Below, piece by piece: positions 16,454 through 25,309 of a DNA stretch of 64,000 nt. The notes beneath the pieces are model-generated. The model did no database searches. It had not been told where the DNA came from and saw only the letters and a list, made by a program, of their open reading frames with translations. The stretch is taken from contig NZ_WRPK01000002.1 in NCBI RefSeq assembly GCF_009755815.1, positions 558,001-622,000 of the forward strand, in the 5' to 3' direction. Origin of the DNA: Flavisphingomonas formosensis (GTDB lineage Bacteria; Pseudomonadota; Alphaproteobacteria; Sphingomonadales; Sphingomonadaceae). Numbering within the stretch: the first letter of the stretch is position 1; every line of letters begins with the position of its first letter. Both the position numbers and the translations under genes were made by a program.

Positions 16454-17638
16454 TCACACGATTTGCCGTTGGCGCAGGCCGGCGATGGCGGCGGGATCAT
16501 AGCCGAGCTCGCCCAATATCTGGTCGGTATGCTCGCCGAGCAGCGGCGCGCGCGTGCGGATCGTGCCCGGTGTCTCGGAGAGGCGGAACGGCGTCTCGAT
16601 CACCGGCGCGGGCCGCGCGGTGCCGGGAAAATCCATCGGCTTCAAGAAACCCATCGCCTGGACGTGCGGATCCTCCAGCACGTCCTGGGGCGAATAGAGC
16701 GGCGCGGCCGGCACGCGGGCGGCGTCGAGCGCGGCCATCACCTCGGCCAGCGTCCTGCCGTCGCACCAGGCCTGCATGCGATCGTTGAGGACATCGCCAT
16801 TGGCGGCGCGCAGATCGTCATTGGCGAAGCGCGGATCGGCGAACCAGCCCTCCTCGCCCACCATCCGGCACCAGCGCTTGAACATCGGCTGCCCAGCGAC
16901 CTGCATCAGCAGCCAGCCATCCTCGACGCGATAGAGATCGCAGGGGCCGGCCGCCGAGCCGCGATTGCCGACCGCGGTGCGGTTCGAGTTGAGCAGCGCC
17001 TGATCGATGATCATCGCATTGGTCATCACCAGCGCATTGGGCAGCAGGCCGGATTCGACGAGCTGGCCGCGCCCCGTGTCACGCTTGTGATAGAGCGCCA
17101 TCATCGTGCCGATGGCGAGGTTCATCGCGGTCGCGAAATCGACATAGGGCACCACCGATCGCATCGGCTGCCCCGGCAGGCCGGAACGATAGACGCCGCC
17201 CGACATCACCTGACCGATGCCGTCGAACCCCACCCGATCGCTGTACGGCCCGCCGCTGCCGAAGGCGGTGGCGCGGGCGAGGATGATGTCGGGCTTGATC
17301 GCCCTCAGATCCTCATAGTCGAGCCCGTTCGCCTTCATCGCCGCATCCGGCATGTTGGCGATCACCACATCGGCGGTGGCGACCAGCCGGCGCATCACGT
17401 CGAGACCCTCGGGCGTGGTCGAATCGAGCGTCACCGACTTCTTGTTGCGGTTGCACTGGAGGAAGGTCGCGCCCTCCCCGCTGGCGGCGACCGGCTGCAC
17501 CCAGCGATCCTCTCCGCCCTCGCGCTTCTCGACGCGGATGACGTCGGCGCCCATGTCGCCGAGGATCGCGCTGCACCAGGGCGCCGCGATGAACCGCCCG
17601 AAATCGAGCACCCTGATTCCACCGAGAACCTGATCCAA
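16454..17638 (-). CDS. CaiB/BaiF family CoA-transferase
   Basis: The 394-aa product is a class III CoA-transferase, transferring CoA between acyl-CoA and free acids in the cytoplasm. Family landmarks are RVLDFGRFIAAPWCSAILGD near the N-terminus, GADVIRVEK, NKKSVTLD and the YVDFATAMNLAIGTMMAL segment, whose Asp is the expected catalytic nucleophile. Length is normal for a formyl-CoA-transferase-like protein. The substrate cannot be inferred. It lies 33 bp after a LysR-type regulator gene on the same strand, so the regulator and enzyme may share a transcript. Confidence 0.9.
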   Translation of the reverse strand: MDQVLGGIRVLDFGRFIAAPWCSAILGDMGADVIRVEKREGGEDRWVQPVAASGEGATFLQCNRNKKSVTLDSTTPEGLDVMRRLVATADVVIANMPDAAMKANGLDYEDLRAIKPDIILARATAFGSGGPYSDRVGFDGIGQVMSGGVYRSGLPGQPMRSVVPYVDFATAMNLAIGTMMALYHKRDTGRGQLVESGLLPNALVMTNAMIIDQALLNSNRTAVGNRGSAAGPCDLYRVEDGWLLMQVAGQPMFKRWCRMVGEEGWFADPRFANDDLRAANGDVLNDRMQAWCDGRTLAEVMAALDAARVPAAPLYSPQDVLEDPHVQAMGFLKPMDFPGTARPAPVIETPFRLSETPGTIRTRAPLLGEHTDQILGELGYDPAAIAGLRQRQIV

Positions 17639-17671
17639 GCGCCGCCTCTCCCCTCTGCCTTCAACCGGATA

Positions 17672-18652
17672 TCAGAGGGGATGGGCGTTTCGTATCGGGC
17701 GTGATTGTGCGGAGTGGTGGCTTGGCGTCTCTCGTCCGGTCGTATCGCCCGCGACATTCAGGCGCGCGCCCATCGCAGCCGAAATCGTGCGGGCATGGTC
17801 GAGCAGGCTTTGGGCGGGCCGCGAGAGGGAGCGGCCGACGCGGCGGACGAGGACGAACGGCGTGGTTGCCGGCAGGCCATCGTCGAACACCTGCAGAGAT
17901 CGAACCCTATCGCCCGGCCCGATCAGCGCGGGCGACGAGAGGCACACCGCGTCGCAGCGCGCGATGGTGGCGATCAGCACGGCATAATCGTCGCACCGGA
18001 TGGTGACTGGCATGCCGAGCAGCATGTCGGGTGCGCCTTCCTGCGCCACACCGAAATCCGCGCCGACGCTGGCGAGCGGAAAGGCGCGCAGATCGTCAAG
18101 CGCGACAGGGCCGCGACCGGCGAGCGGATGATCGGCCCGCACCAGCCAGGCGAGCGGGGCCTCGCCCAATGCGTCGCGTTCCAGCATCGGATCCCGTGGC
18201 GCTTGCACTTCGGCGCAGAAGAAGAATTCGATGGCGTCGCGCCGAAGCTGGGCGGCGAGATCGACGGCGCCGCGTACCATCGCGGCAAGCGTCAGCCCCG
18301 GCAGTTCGCGCGCCGCAGCCGCGAGCAGATCGGGCAACAGCAACGCGGCCGGAAGCGGGGCCGCGCCGAAACGGATATGGCCGAGATCGCCGCGCGCATG
18401 GGCCTGCATATTGTGCCGCAAGGCAGCGGCCTGGGCGAGAATCGCCGTGGCATCCCGCATCAGCAGCGCGCCGGCCGCCGTCAGGCTGCAGCCGCTGCGA
18501 TGCCGCTCGACCAGGCGCAGCCCGAGTTCTTCCTCGAGCGTGCGGATGCTGCGGCTCAGCGCCGGCTGGGTGAGGTTGAGCTCCTCCGCAGCCGCGACGA
18601 AGCTCTGCCGCCGGGCGAGCGTGGCGAAATGACGAAGGGCCCGCAGATCCAT
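17672..18652 (-). CDS. LysR-family transcriptional regulator
   Basis: The 326-aa product has the LysR N-terminal winged helix-turn-helix (MDLRALRHFATLARRQSFVA, then LTQPALSRSIRTLEEELG) and a substrate-binding co-inducer domain. ATG 18652 is the conserved family start; the frame stays open further upstream but into non-coding DNA. It is divergent from the fatty-acid hydroxylase gene (start 18759) across about 106 bp and upstream of the CoA-transferase gene, and by LysR habit could control either. The last 30 residues (TGRETPSHHSAQSRPIRNAH) form an unusual tail beyond the normal domain. Confidence 0.9.
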   Translation of the reverse strand: MDLRALRHFATLARRQSFVAAAEELNLTQPALSRSIRTLEEELGLRLVERHRSGCSLTAAGALLMRDATAILAQAAALRHNMQAHARGDLGHIRFGAAPLPAALLLPDLLAAAARELPGLTLAAMVRGAVDLAAQLRRDAIEFFFCAEVQAPRDPMLERDALGEAPLAWLVRADHPLAGRGPVALDDLRAFPLASVGADFGVAQEGAPDMLLGMPVTIRCDDYAVLIATIARCDAVCLSSPALIGPGDRVRSLQVFDDGLPATTPFVLVRRVGRSLSRPAQSLLDHARTISAAMGARLNVAGDTTGRETPSHHSAQSRPIRNAHPL

Positions 18653-18758
18653 CACATGATTGAAAGTTATGGATCGAAGCACGTCAATGCATTTTACCCC
18701 ATGATTTGCGTGCGGTACCCCCTGGAGCAGGCGAGGACGACCGACGGGAGAGAGATCG

Positions 18759-19568
18759 ATGCTGCACCAGATGTTTGTGTTCGCGCTGATATTCTGGGCC
18801 TTCATGCTGGCGGCCGAGCTGGTCGCGGGCCGGCATCGCGGCATCTATACGCCCCACGAATGGAAGGTGATGCTTTCCTCGCTCATCCTTACGATGGGCG
18901 TGACGCGACCGCTGGCGGGCGTGCTGGTCGCGACGCTGTTCGCTGCCGCGATGCCGCACTGGCGCGGCGCGTGGGCAGGCATGCCGCTGATCCCGGCCTT
19001 TCTGCTGATCGCGCTGACGTCGGAATTCGCCTTTTACTGGGTGCACCGGCTGTCGCACGAGGGCGCGGGGAAATATCCCCGGCTCGGCTGGCTGTGGAAG
19101 CTCCACCGCACCCATCATTCGGGCAAGCATCTGACGGTGATGACCAATTTCCGTCACAACCTGGCGTGGACCTTCATTCAGCCGCAGGCATGGATCTACG
19201 GCCTTGCCATCCATCTGGGACTCGGCGCCGCCGCCGGGCTGACCGCCGGCGTGCTGCTGGCGTGGAACGTGCTGACCCACGGCAATTTCCGCTGGGACGA
19301 TGCGATCCGCCGCCATCCACGCGTCGGCAGGCTGTTCCGCCTGGCCGAGCATGTGCTGGTGTCCCCCGGCCTCCATCACACGCATCACGGCTATGGCCGG
19401 GACGGCGCCAGCTATCGCAACTATGCCGTGATGTTCTCGGCGTTCGACACGCTGTTCGGGACGCTGCACATCCCCGATGGCCGCCCGGCCCGCTACGGCC
19501 TGCCAGGGCCGAATGCGCCCTGGACCGAGGAGATCTTCTACCCGCTGGTGCGCAGCAGCCGGCGCTGA
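18759..19568 (+). CDS. Fatty acid hydroxylase / sterol desaturase family membrane protein
   Basis: The 269-aa product is an integral membrane di-iron oxygenase. The metal-binding histidine clusters are present: HRLSH at 96-100 (HX3H), HRTHH at 116-120 (HX2HH), and LHHTHH near the C-terminus. Three to four hydrophobic segments frame these motifs. Family members hydroxylate or desaturate lipid chains, carotenoids or sterols at the inner membrane; the substrate here is unknown. It starts at ATG 18759, divergent from the LysR gene, which is a plausible regulator. Confidence 0.88.
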   Translation: MLHQMFVFALIFWAFMLAAELVAGRHRGIYTPHEWKVMLSSLILTMGVTRPLAGVLVATLFAAAMPHWRGAWAGMPLIPAFLLIALTSEFAFYWVHRLSHEGAGKYPRLGWLWKLHRTHHSGKHLTVMTNFRHNLAWTFIQPQAWIYGLAIHLGLGAAAGLTAGVLLAWNVLTHGNFRWDDAIRRHPRVGRLFRLAEHVLVSPGLHHTHHGYGRDGASYRNYAVMFSAFDTLFGTLHIPDGRPARYGLPGPNAPWTEEIFYPLVRSSRR

Positions 19569-19599
19569 GAGGCTGTTTAAGGCGGATCCGGAAGATCGC

Positions 19600-21378
19600 T
19601 CAGCCCGTGATCCGCCAGAGCCTGAAGGGCGAGTTGGGCGGCAGGGGCATAGGCTGCAGCCAGGCCGGCACCTCGTCCCGCATCAGCTGCACATAGAAGC
19701 CGTTCTTCGCCTGCGCGGCGTAGATGGTGGATTCGGACATGCCGGGGCAGAGCAGCAGCAGCGTCGCATGGTGCTTCAGCATGATGCGATGTGCCGTCTC
19801 GGCATCGCCGCGAAAAGCGTGCTGCACGTCGAGGATCGCATCGCCGTTGCGGTGATAGGGGCCGGCAATCGCGCTGTGGTGAGTCGTCGCGATCAGCCGC
19901 GGGCCGAAATCGACGAAGGTGAAGATGGTCGCCGGGGGCAGCGCGGCGATCGGCCGAAGCGCGGCGAGCGTCGGACAGCGTCCGTTCGCCCGGTTCACCA
20001 CGCGTCGCCCCTCGCTGACCGGTGGTTGCGGGACGAGTTTCAGGGTGAAGAACATGAACAGGCCGGAGACCAGCAGGAAGGCCGCCACAGTTCCGAACAG
20101 CCGGACGATCATCAGCCGGTGATCGAGCAGCCGGGGCAGCAGCATCCAGCCGAGCGCGGTGGCACCGGGCACGGCAAGGAGCTGCGCGCTCGGCCCGGCG
20201 CGGGTCTGCCAGAGCAGCATGCCGCAGGAGAAGATCGAGAAGAGCGCGGCCGCCGCCCAGGCGGCGAACCGCTCCGTATTCCTCGCGCGCCAGAGCGCGA
20301 GCAGGCTGCCCGCCACGCCCACCGCGGGCAGCGCGATGATCGGCAGCGCCGTTCGCCAGCCGTGCAGATACAGCGGCTTGGCCTCGCGGATATTGGAGAA
20401 CCAGAGCTTTTGGAGCTCGGGCGACATATGCTCGGGCCGGCCGAGGCAATCCGGCCAGGCGAGCGCAAAACCGGCGGACAACAGCGCGCCGGCGGCGAAG
20501 GCGGCCGCAAAGCGCAGCCGCCGATCGGCGATCGTCAGCGAGGAGAGCAGCACGAGCAGGCCGCCGCCGCCCAGCGCGACCGAAAGCCAGACCGGCGTCA
20601 GCGCATCGCAACGCGGCGCGCGATTGTCGTAGCTGGCGAATAGCGCGAAGCCGACAGCGCAGCCGATGGCGAGGCTGGCGCCGTAGACGCGCAGCCGCAC
20701 CGCCTCGTCCCCGGCGTTCCACACCCAGCGCAGCGCCAGCACGCCGGCGGCCAGAGCGGCATAAGGGAGGAATTCGAGCCCGATGACGAGCGAAAAGCTA
20801 GTCGCCAGCGCCACCGTCAGCGCGCCGCGGACCGGCTTCTCATCGGCAAGGCCCGCAAGAGTGAAGATCAGCGTCGCGAGCTGCCAGCCATGATGATCGA
20901 TCCGGAGCGGCATCCACATCAGCAGCGCCGCCTGCGCGCAGGCGAGGATCGCCATGGCGAGGACATAGGATTCGCGATCGACGAGCCGGCGGACCGCCAC
21001 CGCAAGCCCGAACATCGCACCGCCGAGCGAGAGCAGCGGGGCGATCGCGACGGCGGCCTTGTCCGCCGCGAACGTGCCCACGAACGGCTTCAGCAGCAGG
21101 ATCAGCCCGGCGATCGGCAGATCGACGAGGCGCGACCAGTGGATGCTCGCGCCCAACGGCGGATCCAGCCGATACTGGCGCAAATCATACCAGCCCTGGC
21201 CGTTCAGCCAGGCCTGCACCTGGGCGAAGCGGATATTGTCGTCCGTGTCGCCGAGCGCGAACCAGACGATGCCGTTCCACTTGTAATAGACCAGGAAGGC
21301 GCAGCCGAGCAGCCACAGCGCCAGCATCCAGAGCTTCCACGAATCGTGCGCGGGCTTCCCCTCAGCTGGTTCGTTCAA
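19600..21378 (-). CDS. Polytopic membrane protein, probable GT-C type glycosyltransferase (paralog A)
   Basis: The 592-aa product has an N-terminal membrane helix, a first loop with acidic residues GDTDDNIRFAQVQAWLNGQG, the segment HWSRLVDLPIA, then the motif RIDHHGWQ. Roughly ten further membrane helices precede a soluble C-terminal domain. An acidic first periplasmic loop and many helices are the hallmarks of GT-C enzymes that use polyprenyl-phosphate sugar donors. The gene at 26813-28576 shares the same motifs and layout and is a paralog. No family name is certain. It is convergent with the fatty-acid hydroxylase and divergent from gtrA. Confidence 0.7.
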   Translation of the reverse strand: MNEPAEGKPAHDSWKLWMLALWLLGCAFLVYYKWNGIVWFALGDTDDNIRFAQVQAWLNGQGWYDLRQYRLDPPLGASIHWSRLVDLPIAGLILLLKPFVGTFAADKAAVAIAPLLSLGGAMFGLAVAVRRLVDRESYVLAMAILACAQAALLMWMPLRIDHHGWQLATLIFTLAGLADEKPVRGALTVALATSFSLVIGLEFLPYAALAAGVLALRWVWNAGDEAVRLRVYGASLAIGCAVGFALFASYDNRAPRCDALTPVWLSVALGGGGLLVLLSSLTIADRRLRFAAAFAAGALLSAGFALAWPDCLGRPEHMSPELQKLWFSNIREAKPLYLHGWRTALPIIALPAVGVAGSLLALWRARNTERFAAWAAAALFSIFSCGMLLWQTRAGPSAQLLAVPGATALGWMLLPRLLDHRLMIVRLFGTVAAFLLVSGLFMFFTLKLVPQPPVSEGRRVVNRANGRCPTLAALRPIAALPPATIFTFVDFGPRLIATTHHSAIAGPYHRNGDAILDVQHAFRGDAETAHRIMLKHHATLLLLCPGMSESTIYAAQAKNGFYVQLMRDEVPAWLQPMPLPPNSPFRLWRITG

Positions 21379-21474
21379 CGGTTACCGCCCACGCACTATT
21401 CCCTTATCGTCCGCCGGGCATTACTGCGCCCGCGGTAAAGGGCAAGTGAAACACCGGGACAGACAAAGGATCAT

Positions 21475-21891
21475 ATGGCGGAGATGACCGAGGCCTGGGC
21501 GGCGCGGCGCGCACTCTTCGGGCAACTCGTCCGCTACGGATTGACCGGCGGGCTGGCGACGATCGTCAACATCGCGGTCTATCAGGTCGGCGCGAGCCAT
21601 TATCGGCTGGATCCCAACCTGGCCTGGACGCTGGGATTTCTCGGGGCGGTGCTGGTCGGCTATGTCGTGCACAGCCACTGGAGCTTTCGCGGCCATGGCC
21701 GGCGCGGCAATCTGGTGCGCACCGGCGGGCGCTTCTTCGTCGTCTCGCTGGTGAGCTTCGCGCTCAACAGCCTGTGGGTCTGGCTGCTCGTCAAGGCGAT
21801 GCACTGGCCGACCTGGTCGCCCTATCCGCTGGTGCTCGGCGTCACGCCGCTCGCGGTTTTCTGGCTGAATCGCCAATGGGTTTTCGACTGA
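21475..21891 (+). CDS. GtrA-like membrane protein
   Basis: The 138-aa product has four transmembrane helices and the GtrA features (FGQLVRYGLTGGLATIVNIA, then the basic SHWSFRGHGRRG loop and a final LNRQWVFD). GtrA proteins are proposed to flip or support undecaprenyl-phosphate-linked sugars across the inner membrane. AAAGGA just before ATG 21475 serves as ribosome binding site. It is followed by a GtrB-type transferase, the classic gtrAB pairing, and a methyltransferase on the same strand. Confidence 0.88.
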   Translation: MAEMTEAWAARRALFGQLVRYGLTGGLATIVNIAVYQVGASHYRLDPNLAWTLGFLGAVLVGYVVHSHWSFRGHGRRGNLVRTGGRFFVVSLVSFALNSLWVWLLVKAMHWPTWSPYPLVLGVTPLAVFWLNRQWVFD

Positions 21892-21945
21892 GCGTGAGCA
21901 GGATGTTAATCATGCAGCGCGATAGGCTATCCCGGAAAGAGAGAT

Positions 21946-22908
21946 ATGCCGGATAAAAACCGTCCACTGCTGTCGGTGATCGTTCCCGTCAAGGACGAGG
22001 AAGCCGCCATCGCCCCTTTCGTCGCGCGCGTGACGAAGGTGCTGGACGAGCTGCGCGACGGACGGTCCCGCGCGGCCTGGGAGATCCTCTTCATCGACGA
22101 CGGCAGCCAGGATTCGACGCTGGCGGCGATCCATGCCGCGCATCGCGCAGATCCGCGCATTCGCGCCCTCTCCCTCTCGCGCAACTTCGGCAAGGAGGCG
22201 GCGCTTTCGGCCGGAATCGATCATGCCGCCGGACAGGCGGTGGTACCGATCGACGTCGATCTGCAGGATCCGCCCGAGGTGATCGGTGAAATGCTGGACC
22301 AGTGGCGCGAGGGCTATGACGTCGTCTACGGCGTGCGCCGCAACCGCATGTCGGACAGCCTTCCCAAGCGGATGACGGCGGACCTCTATTACCGCGCGCA
22401 CAATTGGCTTTCGGCAGACAAGATCCCGGAGCATGCCGGCGACTTCCGCCTGCTCGACCGCAAGGTGGTCGACGTCATCAAGCTGATGCCGGAGCGCAAC
22501 CGCTTCATGAAGGGGCTGTTCGCCTGGTCCGGCTTCCGCCAGGCGGCGGTGGAATATGACCGGGTCGAGCGCGAGGTGGGCGAGACCAAGTTCAACTATT
22601 GGAAGCTGTGGACGCTGGCGATCGACGGCATCACCTCGGCCTCCACCGTTCCCTTGCGGGTGTGGAGCTATATCGGTGGCTGCATCGCACTGCTCGGCCT
22701 CGCTTATGCGGCGTTCATCGCGCTGCGTACCATCTTCTACGGCATCGAGGTCGCGGGCTATGCTTCGATGATGGTCGCCATCCTGTTTTTCGGCGGCCTG
22801 CAGCTGCTCTCGCTCGGCGTGCTCGGCGAATATGTCGGGCGCATCCTCGTCGAGGTGAAGCACAGGCCCATCTATGTCGTGCGCGAACGGATCGGAGTGG
22901 AAGAATAG
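21946..22908 (+). CDS. GtrB-type polyprenyl-phosphate glycosyltransferase (GT2)
   Basis: The 320-aa product has a GT-A fold GT2 domain with LLSVIVPVKDEE at the start, DDGSQDSTLA and the metal-binding DVDLQDPPEVI. Two C-terminal transmembrane helices follow (about 230-300). This is the layout of GtrB and DPM1-like enzymes, which load a sugar onto undecaprenyl phosphate on the cytoplasmic face. The product would be the donor used by periplasmic GT-C transferases such as those encoded nearby. The stop abuts the next start (TAG-ATG), so translation is coupled to the methyltransferase. Confidence 0.9.
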   Translation: MPDKNRPLLSVIVPVKDEEAAIAPFVARVTKVLDELRDGRSRAAWEILFIDDGSQDSTLAAIHAAHRADPRIRALSLSRNFGKEAALSAGIDHAAGQAVVPIDVDLQDPPEVIGEMLDQWREGYDVVYGVRRNRMSDSLPKRMTADLYYRAHNWLSADKIPEHAGDFRLLDRKVVDVIKLMPERNRFMKGLFAWSGFRQAAVEYDRVEREVGETKFNYWKLWTLAIDGITSASTVPLRVWSYIGGCIALLGLAYAAFIALRTIFYGIEVAGYASMMVAILFFGGLQLLSLGVLGEYVGRILVEVKHRPIYVVRERIGVEE

Positions 22909-23655
22909 ATGGATCGGGCGGTCTATGACCGGATGGCGGAGATCGACGGTGAGCATTGGTGGTTCACCGCGCGGCGGGAGATCATCGCCAATCTTATCCA
23001 GCGGCAGGCACCGCTGAAGCCGGGCGCGCGCATCCTCGAAGTGGGTGCGGGCACCGGATCGAACATCGCGCTGCTGCAGCGTTTCGGCCGGGTCGACGCG
23101 ATCGAACCGGACGATGCGGCGCGCGCGCTGGCGTCGCGGCGCACCGGCGTCGCGGTGAAGGGCGGGCTGCTGCCCGACGGCGTGGAGTTGGAGGACGGCG
23201 CCTACGACCTGATCGTGCTGCTGGACGTGCTGGAGCATATTCCCGGCGACCGCGAGGCGCTGGCCGCTCTGCGCGCCAAGCTGGCGCCGGGCGGGCGACT
23301 GCTCGTCACCGTGCCGGCCATGCCCTGGCTGTGGAGCGCGCACGATGCCGCGCATCACCATCAGCGCCGCTACACCTTCGCCGGGCTCAAGGCGGTGTTC
23401 GAGCAGGCGGGCTTCCGCATCCGCTACCGCAGCCACTTCAACACCGTGCTGTTCCCGCTGATCGCGGCGGCGCGCGCGGTGGGCAGGCTCACCGGGCGCG
23501 AGGGCGGCGACGATGCCATGCCGCCACGCCCCGTAAATGCGATCCTATCCGGCCTGTTCGGCGCCGAGCGTCACTGGGTCGGGCGGGGATCGCTGCCGTT
23601 CGGCGTGTCGCTGGCCGTGGTGGCGGAACCGGGCTTGCCGGGCACGACCCGGTAG
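22909..23655 (+). CDS. Class I SAM-dependent methyltransferase
   Basis: The 248-aa product has the SAM-binding motif ILEVGAGTGSN, acidic motif IEPDD and DVLEHIPGDREAL, followed by the LLVTVPAMPWLWSAHDAAHH segment common in envelope-associated methyltransferases. The N-terminus (GEHWWFTARREII) is typical of methyltransferases in glycan clusters. It starts directly after the gtrB-like stop. Its last 85 bases overlap the end of the convergent gene at 23571-25190, which is unusual. A substrate in the glycolipid pathway is likely but not identified. Confidence 0.88.
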   Translation: MDRAVYDRMAEIDGEHWWFTARREIIANLIQRQAPLKPGARILEVGAGTGSNIALLQRFGRVDAIEPDDAARALASRRTGVAVKGGLLPDGVELEDGAYDLIVLLDVLEHIPGDREALAALRAKLAPGGRLLVTVPAMPWLWSAHDAAHHHQRRYTFAGLKAVFEQAGFRIRYRSHFNTVLFPLIAAARAVGRLTGREGGDDAMPPRPVNAILSGLFGAERHWVGRGSLPFGVSLAVVAEPGLPGTTR

Positions 23656-25190
23656 AGCGCGCCGTTGCCGGTGGGGCCGCCGTCCCACACCTTCACCATG
23701 TCGGCGGGATCGTCCGGCCAGCGCCAATAGGGCAGGTCCATCATCCAGACATAATCGAAGGCGTTGCGGGGAAACTCGTTCAGCGCCTCGTCCAGCGACA
23801 GTCGCCCGCGGAAGCGGCAACCGGGCGCGCGGACCAGCTCGGTCGGATCGCTGGTGAAATTGCGGCCGCCTTCGCGATAGATCACGCGCAGCAGCTGGGC
23901 GCCCGGCATCTCCCACTGATCGTTCACGAACGCTTCGCGCCGGGCGAGCGCATAGCCGCCGAGATGATCCATGCGCGAGAGGGCCCAAGGCATGCCGCAG
24001 GTCTTCTCGATCAGCGCCAGCACCCGCGAACCGCGCGGAATATGATCGAGCGCCTCGAGCTGGCGATCGACATCGCGGCCATAGTCATGGGCGCTGATCG
24101 TGCCGGTGAGGATACGCAGCAGGAAGAAGGTGGTCCCGGCCGCGGCCAGCAGGTTGAGCCCGCGTCGCTTCAATTCTCCCGGGGTCAGCGCGACGAGCGC
24201 GATCGCGACGACATAGGGTGCGAGACGCATGTCGGCATAGGCCGATCCGAACAGCACCCGCGGCAGCGCCCAATAGGCGGCGAACAGGATCAGCGAGGCG
24301 ACGCCCAGTGTCATGTTGATGCCGATGCGATAGCCCGCCGCGGCCGCGATGATCAGGAGGAACAGAATAGAGGCGCTGATCAGGTCATAGGCCATCCAGC
24401 GTTCGCGCAGGATGCTGCCGAGCCAGAGCAGCTTGGCCTGCCAGTTCATCCAGTCTCCGGTGCCCCCCGATCCGTCGCTGCGCCAGACGACCATCAGCAG
24501 CACCGGCGGCGCCAGCGGCAGGCACTGGATGCCGGCGTGGAAGACCGCGGGGACGATCTTGCGGCCAGCCGCGCGGGCGCGCACGATCTCTGCCGAAAAG
24601 GCGAGCAGGCCGAGCACGCCCCAGCCGAAGCCATGCGCCAGCCAGATCGCGCCGCCGAGCGGCACGAACAGCATCGCGCGCAGCCGCAGCCGGCCGAGCC
24701 GGGCCAGCCGCAGCCATAGGCCGAAAGCGGCGAGCGCCCACGCCATGGACAAGGCGAAGTTGACGAAGCCGAACTGGACCGGGAAGCAATAAGCCAGCGG
24801 CAGCGCGAAGATCGCGGTGGGCGGCACGCGGCCATGCACTTCGCGCGCGATCAGCAGCAGGCCGAAGACGGTGGTGGCCGGGATCGAGAGCACCACCAGC
24901 TTCACCGCCGGTTCCAGCCCGAGCAGCGGGGCCAGCGCCTCGACCAGCAGGTCGACGCCGAGATTGCCCATCACCGCCCAGCGGAAATCGAAATAGTGCC
25001 AGAGATGGTCGGACGTGCCGAGATCGAGCTGGACGCGATAGCGGCCGATATGACCCGGCAGATCGATCAGCGGCGGCATGGTGGGCAGCAGCAGCGGCAC
25101 CAGCGACAGCAGCACGAGGCCGATCGCGAACCCCCGCGTGGTCCACCATCCGGATGGCGCAGTCTGCGGAAACGGGGCCTTGCGAAGCAT
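23571..25190 (-). CDS. Polytopic membrane protein of the glycan cluster
   Basis: The 539-aa product has about ten to eleven transmembrane helices. The first loop (PLIDLPGHIGRYRVQLDLG) carries acidic residues, and a soluble C-terminal domain follows from about 400. The layout resembles GT-C transferases, but I do not recognise the family. ATG 25190 (MLRKAPFPQTAPSGWW) is preferred because upstream codons are Arg/Pro-rich and non-conserved in appearance. It is divergent from the next plus-strand GT-C gene. The 3' end overlaps the methyltransferase gene tail to tail, and its last 29 residues (from GKPGSATTASDTPNGS) come from that overlap and look unstructured. Confidence 0.68.
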   Translation of the reverse strand: MLRKAPFPQTAPSGWWTTRGFAIGLVLLSLVPLLLPTMPPLIDLPGHIGRYRVQLDLGTSDHLWHYFDFRWAVMGNLGVDLLVEALAPLLGLEPAVKLVVLSIPATTVFGLLLIAREVHGRVPPTAIFALPLAYCFPVQFGFVNFALSMAWALAAFGLWLRLARLGRLRLRAMLFVPLGGAIWLAHGFGWGVLGLLAFSAEIVRARAAGRKIVPAVFHAGIQCLPLAPPVLLMVVWRSDGSGGTGDWMNWQAKLLWLGSILRERWMAYDLISASILFLLIIAAAAGYRIGINMTLGVASLILFAAYWALPRVLFGSAYADMRLAPYVVAIALVALTPGELKRRGLNLLAAAGTTFFLLRILTGTISAHDYGRDVDRQLEALDHIPRGSRVLALIEKTCGMPWALSRMDHLGGYALARREAFVNDQWEMPGAQLLRVIYREGGRNFTSDPTELVRAPGCRFRGRLSLDEALNEFPRNAFDYVWMMDLPYWRWPDDPADMVKVWDGGPTGNGALYRVVPGKPGSATTASDTPNGSDPRPTQ

Positions 25191-25309
25191 CGCGCCCCTT
25201 ATTCCGGGGAAGCGGCCTCCGGCAAGGGGCATGCGATGCGGGGAAGGCGATGCCGGTTCACAGCGGCGGCGATTATTCCTATCCTCGCCGCAAAGGAGAT
25301 CGGGGGGCA

